A model generated the notes under the pieces. The model made no database searches. It was not told the origin of the DNA and saw nothing but the letters and a program-made list of their open reading frames with translations. From Pseudomonadota bacterium (GTDB lineage: Bacteria > Pseudomonadota > Alphaproteobacteria > Sphingomonadales > Sphingomonadaceae): a DNA stretch of 29,955 bases. The position numbers and the translations under genes were made by a program. Below, one piece after another: positions 22,795 to 29,955 of the stretch. The DNA is taken from the NCBI GenBank assembly GCA_023445495.1, contig JAEXLC010000102.1, forward strand, positions 1-29,955. The letters run 5' to 3'. The stretch's first letter is position 1; each line of letters begins with the position of its first letter.

Positions 22795-25454
22795 GCCCTG
22801 CGCAACGCCGCCTGCGCCGCCGCCAGCCGGGCGATCGGTACGCGGTAGGGCGAGGCCGAGACGTAATCGAGCTTCGTCTCCTCGCAGAACGCGATCGACG
22901 CCGGATCGCCGCCATGCTCGCCGCAGATGCCGAGCTTGATGTCGGGACGCGTCGCCCGGCCGCGCTCGGCGGCGATTGCGATCAGCTCGCCCACGCCTTC
23001 GACATCGAGGCTGACGAACGGGTCCTTGGCGTAGATCCCCTTCTCCACATAGGTGGTGAGGAACTTCGCCGCATCGTCGCGCGAGACACCGAGCGTGGTC
23101 TGGGTCAGGTCGTTGGTGCCGAAGGAGAAGAAGGCGCCGACCTCGGCGATCTCGCCGGCGCGCAGCGCGGCGCGGGGCAGCTCGATCATCGTGCCGACCA
23201 GATATTCGATCGTGCGGTCCTGCTCCTCGAACACGTCCTTGGCGGCGCGATCGACCACGGCCTTCATCAGGCTGAGTTCCTTGGCGGTGGCGACCAGCGG
23301 GATCATGATCTCGGGGATCGGCGCCTCGCCGCTATTCTCGGCGACGATGCACGCCGCCTCGAAGATCGCGCGGGCCTGCATCTCGTAGATCTCGGGATAG
23401 GTCACGCCGAGACGGCATCCACGGTGCCCGAGCATCGGGTTGAACTCGTGCAGCTCGGCGGCGCGGCGCTTGAGCGTCTCGACGTCGAGGCCGGCGGCCG
23501 CCGCGACTTCGGCGAACTCGGCTTCCTCATGCGGCAGGAACTCGTGGAGCGGCGGATCGAGCAGGCGGATCGTGCAGGGCAGCCCGGCCATCACCTCGAA
23601 GATCTCGACGAAATCGCTGCGCTGCTCGGGGAGCAGCTTCTCGAGCGCGACGCGGCGCCCGGCCTCGTCCGAGGCGAGGATCATCTCGCGCACCGCGGTG
23701 ACCCGCGACGGCTCGAAGAACATGTGCTCGGTGCGGCAAAGCCCGATGCCCTCGGCACCGAAATCGCGCGCGGTGCGGCAATCGAGCGGGGTCTCGGCAT
23801 TGGTGCGCACCTTGAGCCGGCGCTTGGCATCGGCCCAGACCATCAGCGTGCCGAAATCGCCGGCCAGCTCGGGCTGCACCGTCGGCACCGCGCCGAGCAT
23901 CACTTCGCCGGTCGAGCCGTCGATCGTGACCAGGTCGCCTTCGCGAACTTCACGCGAACCGACGCGGAACAGCTTCTCCTTGGCGACGATTGCCAGGCTG
24001 CCCGCGCCCGAGACGCAGGGGCGGCCCATGCCGCGCGCGACCACCGCGGCGTGGCTGGTCATGCCGCCGCGCGCGGTCAGGATACCCTTGGCGGCGTGCA
24101 TGCCGTGAATATCCTCCGGCGAAGTCTCGACGCGGATCAGGATCACGCTGTCGCCGGCATTGGCGCGCTTCTCGGCAGTGTCGCTGTCGAACACCGCGAT
24201 GCCCGAGGCGGCGCCCGGCGAGGCCGGCAGGCCCTTGGTCAGCACATCGCGCACCGCATTGGGATCGAGCGTCGGGTGAAGCAGCTGGTCGAGCGCGGCC
24301 GGATCGACGCGCAGGATCGCTTCCTCCTGGGTAATCAGCCCCTCGTTCGCCATGTCGATCGCGATCTTGAGCGCGGCCTTGGCGGTGCGCTTGCCGCTGC
24401 GGGTCTGGAGCATCCAGAGCTTGCCGCGTTCGACGGTGAACTCGATGTCCTGCATGTCGCGGTAATGCTTCTCGAGCGTCTCGAAGACGGCGGCGAGCTG
24501 CGCATAGACCTCGGGCATCGCCTCTTCCATCGAGGCGGGCTTGGCGCCTGCCTTCTCGCGGGCGGCCAGCGTCAGGTACTGCGGGGTGCGGATGCCGGCG
24601 ACGACGTCCTCGCCCTGCGCGTTGATCAGGAACTCGCCATAGTACGCGTTCTCGCCGGTCGAAGGATCGCGGGTGAAGGCCACGCCCGTCGCCGAGGTGT
24701 CGCCCATATTGCCGAACACCATCGCCTGGACGTTGACTGCGGTGCCCCAGTCGCCCGGAATGTCGTTGAGCCGGCGATAGACCTTGGCGCGCTCGGACTG
24801 CCAGGAGCCGAACACCGCGCCGATCGCGCCCCAGAGCTGGTCGTGCACGTCCTGCGGGAAGGGCTTGCCCCACAGCTCCTCGACGATCGACTTGTACTCG
24901 GCGACCAGCGCCTGCCAGTCCCTGGCCGAGAGCTCGGTGTCGAGATAATAGCCGCGGTCTTCCTTGGCGATCTCCAGCGCTTCCTCGAAGCGGCCGTGAT
25001 CTAGTTCGAGCACCACGTCCGAATACATCTGGATGAAGCGGCGATAGCTGTCCCAGGCGAAGCGCTCGTCGCCGCTGACCGTGGCAAGGCCCTGGACCGT
25101 CGTATCGTTGAGGCCGAGGTTGAGAACCGTGTCCATCATGCCCGGCATCGACGCGCGCGCGCCCGAGCGGACCGAGACGAGCAGCGGATCGGCGGCGTCG
25201 CCGAATTTCTTGCCGGTAATGCCCTCGATATGGGCGATGCCGTTGGCGACTTCGGCCTTCACGCTGTCGGGAAAGGCGCCGCCCTGGTCATAATAGACCG
25301 CGCACATCGGCGTGCTGATCGTGAAACCGGGAGGCACCGGCAGGCCGATCGAGGCCATGCCATCGAGATTCGCACCCTTGCCGCCGAGCAGGTTCTTGTC
25401 GCCCTTGCCTCCGTCCGACACACCACCGCCGAAGCGGTACACATACTGCGTCAT
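22791..25454 (-). CDS. ppdK: Pyruvate, phosphate dikinase
   Basis: An 887-aa cytoplasmic enzyme interconverting pyruvate + ATP + Pi and phosphoenolpyruvate + AMP + PPi, feeding gluconeogenesis. The N-terminal ATP-grasp domain starts GGKGANL (24-30) and includes SVRSGARASMPGMMDTVLNLG (94-114). The swivelling domain carries the phosphorylated H468 in GGMTSHAAVVARG, with T466 as the usual regulatory phospho-site. The C-terminal PEP-binding barrel ends with the catalytic Cys in GICGEHGGDP. The length is normal. The ATG follows an AAGGGACGG stretch. The short chorismate-lyase-like gene overlaps its stop. Confidence 0.97.
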   Translation of the reverse strand: MTQYVYRFGGGVSDGGKGDKNLLGGKGANLDGMASIGLPVPPGFTISTPMCAVYYDQGGAFPDSVKAEVANGIAHIEGITGKKFGDAADPLLVSVRSGARASMPGMMDTVLNLGLNDTTVQGLATVSGDERFAWDSYRRFIQMYSDVVLELDHGRFEEALEIAKEDRGYYLDTELSARDWQALVAEYKSIVEELWGKPFPQDVHDQLWGAIGAVFGSWQSERAKVYRRLNDIPGDWGTAVNVQAMVFGNMGDTSATGVAFTRDPSTGENAYYGEFLINAQGEDVVAGIRTPQYLTLAAREKAGAKPASMEEAMPEVYAQLAAVFETLEKHYRDMQDIEFTVERGKLWMLQTRSGKRTAKAALKIAIDMANEGLITQEEAILRVDPAALDQLLHPTLDPNAVRDVLTKGLPASPGAASGIAVFDSDTAEKRANAGDSVILIRVETSPEDIHGMHAAKGILTARGGMTSHAAVVARGMGRPCVSGAGSLAIVAKEKLFRVGSREVREGDLVTIDGSTGEVMLGAVPTVQPELAGDFGTLMVWADAKRRLKVRTNAETPLDCRTARDFGAEGIGLCRTEHMFFEPSRVTAVREMILASDEAGRRVALEKLLPEQRSDFVEIFEVMAGLPCTIRLLDPPLHEFLPHEEAEFAEVAAAAGLDVETLKRRAAELHEFNPMLGHRGCRLGVTYPEIYEMQARAIFEAACIVAENSGEAPIPEIMIPLVATAKELSLMKAVVDRAAKDVFEEQDRTIEYLVGTMIELPRAALRAGEIAEVGAFFSFGTNDLTQTTLGVSRDDAAKFLTTYVEKGIYAKDPFVSLDVEGVGELIAIAAERGRATRPDIKLGICGEHGGDPASIAFCEETKLDYVSASPYRVPIARLAAAQAALRRA

Positions 25455-25632
25455 TCCCGTCCCTTCTTAAGGCTTGGGCAGGCGCGTACCGCAGGTGCGA
25501 ACAAGGGGAAACCCGCTGACTACGTTGTCAGAAGGCAAGTTTTGCTTGGCCGTGATCAAATCGCGCCAAGACACCGGTTACTTCAGATAAATCAACCTAG
25601 CTCGAGAGCCGAATGTGCCAATGCTCACTTGC

Positions 25633-25733
25633 CTTTCCCCGGCGAAGGCCGGGGCCCAGACTCAGCGTGCGCGTCGCGGACGCGCCAAGGCGCGTGACTT
25701 TCAAGGACTGGCCCCGGCCTTCGCCGGGGAAAG
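25633..25733 (-). repeat. Paired-palindrome (REP-like) element, 101 bp
   Basis: A perfect 24-bp inverted repeat (25633-25656 and 25710-25733), each arm itself a CCCCGGC...GCCGGGG hairpin, encloses an inner hairpin ACGCGCC-AA-GGCGCGT (25680-25695). Read on the minus strand, the inner segment contains TGAAAGTCACGCGCC, identical to the copy at the window end. It begins seven bases past the glyS stop and may also stabilise or terminate that transcript. Confidence 0.85.
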
Positions 25734-25739
25734 AGAGGG

Positions 25740-27770
25740 TCAGCCTTCGATCTTCGAGAAATCGGCGACGTTGTTCACGGCGTCGCGGATGCGGGCGAGC
25801 AGGCCAAGCCGCATCTCGCGCTTGAACTCGTCCGGATCGACCACGGTGACATCGTCGAAGAACTTGTCGATCGGCGCGCGGAGCGAGGCGAGCGCGGCCA
25901 TCGCCGCCTCGTAATCCTCGGCCTCGACCGCAGCTTCGGCCTTGGGCTCGGCGGCGTCAAGCGCTTCGCGCAGCGCAGCCTCGGCGGGTTCGGCCTCGTA
26001 GATCTCGTTGTCCGCGACTTCGCCCGGCGCCCAGCTCTCCTTCTTGAGGATATTGGCGGCGCGCTTGTAGCCGGCGAGCAGGTTCTTGCCGTCCTCCGAG
26101 GTGACGAAGGACTGGAGCGCCTTCACCCGCGCGAGCAGGCGGACGAGATCGTCCTCGCCGCCCAGCGCGAACACCGCATCGATCAGGTCGTGGCGAACGC
26201 CCGCTTCCTTCTGCTGGACCTTGAGGCGGTCCGCGAAGAAGTCGAGCACGTCCTTGCTGACCGACTTGGTGAGCGGGAAGCGCAGGCCATTGTCAAGGAT
26301 CAGCGCGATCACGCCGAGCGCCGAGCGGCGCAGCGCGAACGGGTCCTTGGAACCGCTGGGCTTCAGGTCCACGCCGAAGAAAGACGTGATGCTGTCGAGC
26401 TTGTCCGCCAGCGCCACAGCCACCGTAACCGGCGCGGTGGGGACATCATCGCCCTGGCCGACCGGCTTGTAGTGATCGCGGATCGCTTCGGCGACGGCGG
26501 CGGGCTCGCCCTGGGCGGCGGCGTAATAGCCGCCCATCAGGCCCTGGAGCTCAGGGAACTCGCCGACCATGCCGGTGACGAGATCGGCTTTGGCCAGGCG
26601 CGCGGCGCGTTCGGCCTGGTCGGGATCGGCCTTGACGATGCCCTTCTCTGCCAGCCAGCGGGCGAGCTTCGCAACGCGGTCGACCTTGTCGGCCACCGTG
26701 CCCAGCTTCTCGTGGAAGACGATCTTCTCAAGCTTCGGCGTCAGATCCTCGAGCCGGGTCTTGAGGTCGGTTTCGTAGAAGAAGCGCGCGTCCGACAGGC
26801 GGGCGGCGAGGACCTTCTGGTTGCCCTCTACGATCTTTTCCCCACCGTCGGCGGCGTCGATGTTTGCAACGCAGACAAAGGCGTTGGCGAGCTTGCCCGA
26901 ATTATCGCGGCAAACGAAATACTTCTGGTTCACGCGCGCGGTGAGCTGGATCACTTCGGGCGGCACGTCGAGGAATGCTTCGTCGAAGCGGCCGAGCAGC
27001 GGCATCGGCCATTCGGTGAGGCCGGCATTCTCGTAGAGCAGGCCCTCGTCCTCGATCAGCGTCAGGCCTGCCTTTTGCGCGGCCATCTTCGCGCCCAGCG
27101 CGATGATGTTGCGGCGCTCGGCACCGTCCAAGATCACATGGCAGGCGCGCAGCTTCTCGATGTAATCCGCCGCCGAGCCGATCGTGATCCCGCCCGGATG
27201 GTGGAAGCGGTGGCCGACGGTGACCGACGCGCTTTTCACGCCGGCGATCTCGACCGGGACCAGCTTGTCGCCGAGCAGCGCGATGATGCCCTGGAGCGGG
27301 CGCACCCAACGCAGGCTCTCGGTCGACGAGGAGGCAGCGCCCCAGCGCATCGACTTGGGCCAGGGGAAAGCCGTGATCGCACCGGTGATCGCGCTGGCGA
27401 GCACCGAGCCGGCGACGATGCCGGGGCGGTCGATCACCGCGAACAGCACCTTGTTGCCCTTGCCGTCGTCCCGCTCGACCAGTTGCTCGCGGCTGAGGCC
27501 GGTCGAGCGCAGGAAGCCCTCGATCGCCTGAGCGGGCGCATCGGCGCGGGGGCCCTTGCGCTCCTCGCTGGCGGCTGCGGTCATCGCCGCGACGCCGCGG
27601 ACGATCAGCGCGAGGCGGCGCGGGGTGGCGTAGCTCTCGATGCTTTCGAACGGCAGGTTGAGCGCCTGCAGCCGCGTCTCGAACAAGGCGGCGAGATCGG
27701 CGCGCGCCTTTTCCTGCATGCGCGCGGGGATTTCTTCAGAGCGGAGCTCAAGGAGGAAGTCTTCGGTCAT
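25740..27770 (-). CDS. glyS: Glycine--tRNA ligase beta subunit
   Basis: A 676-aa subunit of the heterotetrameric (alpha2beta2) bacterial glycyl-tRNA synthetase, needed for tRNA recognition and efficient charging. The N terminus TEDFLLELRSEEIPARMQ and the internal LALIVRGV, DEAFLDVPPEVIQLTARVNQKYF, DLVTGMVGEFPELQGLMGGYYA and ALADKLDSITSFF blocks are diagnostic. The C-terminal DALR anticodon-binding domain contains an Ala/Glu-rich insertion near residues 570-620 (PAEAALREALDAAEPKAEAAVEAED). It follows glyQ on the same strand after an unusual 199-bp spacer. Confidence 0.97.
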   Translation of the reverse strand: MTEDFLLELRSEEIPARMQEKARADLAALFETRLQALNLPFESIESYATPRRLALIVRGVAAMTAAASEERKGPRADAPAQAIEGFLRSTGLSREQLVERDDGKGNKVLFAVIDRPGIVAGSVLASAITGAITAFPWPKSMRWGAASSSTESLRWVRPLQGIIALLGDKLVPVEIAGVKSASVTVGHRFHHPGGITIGSAADYIEKLRACHVILDGAERRNIIALGAKMAAQKAGLTLIEDEGLLYENAGLTEWPMPLLGRFDEAFLDVPPEVIQLTARVNQKYFVCRDNSGKLANAFVCVANIDAADGGEKIVEGNQKVLAARLSDARFFYETDLKTRLEDLTPKLEKIVFHEKLGTVADKVDRVAKLARWLAEKGIVKADPDQAERAARLAKADLVTGMVGEFPELQGLMGGYYAAAQGEPAAVAEAIRDHYKPVGQGDDVPTAPVTVAVALADKLDSITSFFGVDLKPSGSKDPFALRRSALGVIALILDNGLRFPLTKSVSKDVLDFFADRLKVQQKEAGVRHDLIDAVFALGGEDDLVRLLARVKALQSFVTSEDGKNLLAGYKRAANILKKESWAPGEVADNEIYEAEPAEAALREALDAAEPKAEAAVEAEDYEAAMAALASLRAPIDKFFDDVTVVDPDEFKREMRLGLLARIRDAVNNVADFSKIEG

Positions 27771-27782
27771 TTGTTTTCATCA

Positions 27783-27805
27783 CGCGAAGGCGCGAAGGCG
27801 CGAAG
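27783..27805. repeat. Tandem CGCGAAGG 8-mers in the glyQ-glyS spacer
   Basis: Three consecutive copies of CGCGAAGG (27783-27790, 27791-27798, then a final copy lacking its last base, 27799-27805). It lies 12 bp upstream of the glyS start. Similar short Ala-Lys-like purine repeats are scattered between genes in many bacteria; I have no function for it. Confidence 0.6.
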
Positions 27806-27817
27806 AGAAGAAGATGC

Positions 27818-27968
27818 GTTCGCGCGACGACGCGACGACGCGACGAGTTTGGTATTGGCGGCAGCGGGCCACCCCGCCCCCACGGCAGCAAATGCGGCAT
27901 GGTCTGAGGTGAGAACGCCGCTGGCGCGGCAGACTGCCGTCGTCGCGTCGTTGCGTCGTTGCGCGAAC
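27818..27968. repeat. 30-bp inverted repeat flanking 91 bp between glyQ and glyS
   Basis: The arm 27818-27847 (GTTCGCGC followed by GACGACGCGAC repeats) matches the reverse complement of 27939-27968 at 27 of 30 positions; the differences are two G/A and one terminal G/C. The 91-bp core encodes no plausible gene. The arrangement fits a small non-autonomous insertion or a large transcript hairpin between the two synthetase genes. Confidence 0.7.
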
Positions 27969-27969
27969 A

Positions 27970-28863
<894 letters not shown>

Positions 28864-28944
28864 AGCCTCGCGCTTTGGCGTCTCCTCTCCTGACGGTCAA
28901 TGCCGGTGCTGGATCGGGCAGGGTTTCGCGGCTACCGCTTCGGG

Positions 28945-29844
28945 ATGACCGCCGCCGCCACGATCCGCCGCCTGCTCCCCGCGCTGCTGGCGCTAACCCT
29001 TTGGGGCTGCGGGCAGAAGGCTGCCACGCCGGCCGAGAAGGCCGATCCGGCGCTATGGGTGGTCAAGGATCACGACACCACCATCTACCTGTTCGGCACC
29101 GTCCATGTGCTCAAGCCCGGGATCAACTGGTTCCAGGGCGGGCTCAAGCAGGCGTTCGACAAGGCCGACACTTTGGTGCTCGAGCTGGTGATGCCGCCCG
29201 ATGCCGAGATGCAGGCGATCGTCGCCGAGCTGGGCACCGCCGCGGGCGGCCCGCCGCTGACCGAGCAGCTGCCCGCCGCCGAGGCCGGGAAGATGCGCGC
29301 GGCGCTGCCCAAATTCGGCATGGCGCCCGATTCGCTCGACCGCGCCGAGCCCTGGCTGGCCGCGACGCTGCTTTCGGTGCTGCCGCTCAAACAGCTGGGA
29401 TATGACGACAAACAGGGCGCCGAGCTGACCCTGACCGACGCCGCCAAGGCCGCGGGCAAGAAGGTGGAAGGGCTGGAGACCGCGCGGCAGCAATTGGGGT
29501 ATTTCGACGCCCTGCCCCTGCCCGCCCAGCGCAAGCTGCTGGTCGAGACGATCGACGACCTGCCCGAGGCCGGTACCAAGATCGACCAGGCAGTGACCGC
29601 GTGGCGCAAGGGCGATGCCGATGGGCTGGCGAAGCTGGTCAATGCCGACATGGCCTCCGCGCCCGAGGTGAGCGAGGCGCTGCTCACTCGCCGCAACCGC
29701 AACTGGGCCGACTGGATTTCCCAGCGAATGCAACAGCCTGGCACGGTGTTCGTCGCCGTGGGGGCCGGGCATCTGGCGGGCGATGCCAGCGTGCAGGCGG
29801 AGCTGGCCAAGCGGGGGCTGAAGGTGGAGCGGGTTCGGTACTAG
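28945..29844 (+). CDS. TraB/GumN-family lipoprotein
   Basis: A 299-aa protein of the TraB/GumN family, which folds like the Tiki/EreA proteins and may be a metal-dependent peptidase; substrate unknown. The family GTxH motif is visible in IYLFGTVHVLKPG, and the C-terminal GxGH in VAVGAGHLAGD. A Leu/Ala-rich signal ends in a lipobox-like LWGC. The ATG at 28945 is preferred over one at 28900 because it gives a normal-length lipoprotein signal, although no strong Shine-Dalgarno supports either. Confidence 0.82.
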   Translation: MTAAATIRRLLPALLALTLWGCGQKAATPAEKADPALWVVKDHDTTIYLFGTVHVLKPGINWFQGGLKQAFDKADTLVLELVMPPDAEMQAIVAELGTAAGGPPLTEQLPAAEAGKMRAALPKFGMAPDSLDRAEPWLAATLLSVLPLKQLGYDDKQGAELTLTDAAKAAGKKVEGLETARQQLGYFDALPLPAQRKLLVETIDDLPEAGTKIDQAVTAWRKGDADGLAKLVNADMASAPEVSEALLTRRNRNWADWISQRMQQPGTVFVAVGAGHLAGDASVQAELAKRGLKVERVRY

Positions 29845-29875
29845 GCCACCGATACGCCGACGATTCCTCCTGCTT

Positions 29876-29955
29876 TTCCCCGGCGAAGGCCGGGGTCCAG
29901 TACCTGAAAGTCACGCGCCGAAGGCGCGTCTCCGCCGCGCACTGCCAAGTCTGGG
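29876..29955 (+). repeat. Paired-palindrome (REP-like) element, truncated by window end
   Basis: The 25-bp palindromic unit at 29876-29900 is followed by TGAAAGTCACGCGCC (29905-29919), the inner hairpin ACGCGCC/GGCGCGT (29913-29929), and AGTCTGGG at the last eight bases. This is the order seen in the 25633-25733 element read on the other strand. The inverted terminal partner should lie just past the window end. Confidence 0.8.

Noticed and set aside
22746..25004. A 752-codon open frame on the plus strand, antisense to ppdK
   Set aside because: The composition is typical of an antisense shadow (Arg, His, Asp, Ala, Leu) and ppdK is clearly the coding strand.
27783..27968. CRISPR-like repeats in the glyQ-glyS spacer
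   Set aside because: Repeat units are 8 bp or trinucleotide-like, with no regular spacers and no cas genes.

Overview
The window is high-GC alphaproteobacterial DNA, most likely from Sphingomonas or a close sphingomonad. The support is the TonB-dependent receptor type, a D-mannonate dehydratase whose active-site residues align one position off my recollection of the Novosphingobium aromaticivorans enzyme, a CpaA-E/TadBC pilus cluster, separate glyQ and glyS genes, and paired TTCCCCGGCG...GGGG palindromes between genes. GTG and TTG starts are common. I saw no rRNA, tRNA, CRISPR array, insertion sequence or phage gene.

Layout. (1) 36-8384: a carbohydrate-uptake locus for a uronic-acid polymer. 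On the minus strand are an FCD-type GntR regulator, a secreted 625-aa protein of unrecognised family, an outer-membrane TonB-dependent receptor and an alginate-lyase-superfamily enzyme. D-mannonate dehydratase (manD) diverges on the plus strand. Three promoters in this locus share a TTGACA -35 box and a near-identical palindrome, TTGG(T/C)C.G(A/G)CCAA, the expected type of FCD-GntR operator. (2) 8623-12266: a minus-strand stretch with a secreted unknown, a 57-aa YegP/DUF1508 protein, and a tightly overlapped three-gene operon (alpha/beta hydrolase, DauA-like FAD oxidase, small membrane protein). (3) 12316-19592: plus-strand Tad/Flp pilus genes cpaA, cpaB, cpaC, cpaD, cpaE, tadB and tadC. The ATPase cpaF and the pilin are absent. 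Two tandem paralogous membrane proteins follow (19661-20767), and one of them carries a helix-hairpin-helix domain. (4) 20944-22218: a secreted serine beta-lactamase-family hydrolase. (5) 22270-28863: minus-strand housekeeping genes, namely a chorismate-lyase-like secreted protein overlapping ppdK, then glyS and glyQ separated by a spacer with a 30-bp inverted repeat. (6) 28945-29844: a TraB/GumN lipoprotein.

How the parts work together. In region 1 the receptor would import oligosaccharides, the two secreted enzymes would cut the polymer, and ManD would turn D-mannonate (from glucuronate) into 2-keto-3-deoxygluconate under control of the GntR protein. That chemistry fits a glucuronate-containing polymer better than alginate, but this is inference. 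Region 3 encodes most of the envelope-spanning Tad machine and would need an ATPase and pilin from elsewhere. The most unusual items are the unrecognised 625-aa protein with its operator set, the cpaF-less pilus cluster with its tandem paralogs, and a family of roughly 80-100 bp paired-palindrome elements. One copy of that family is cut by the window end.
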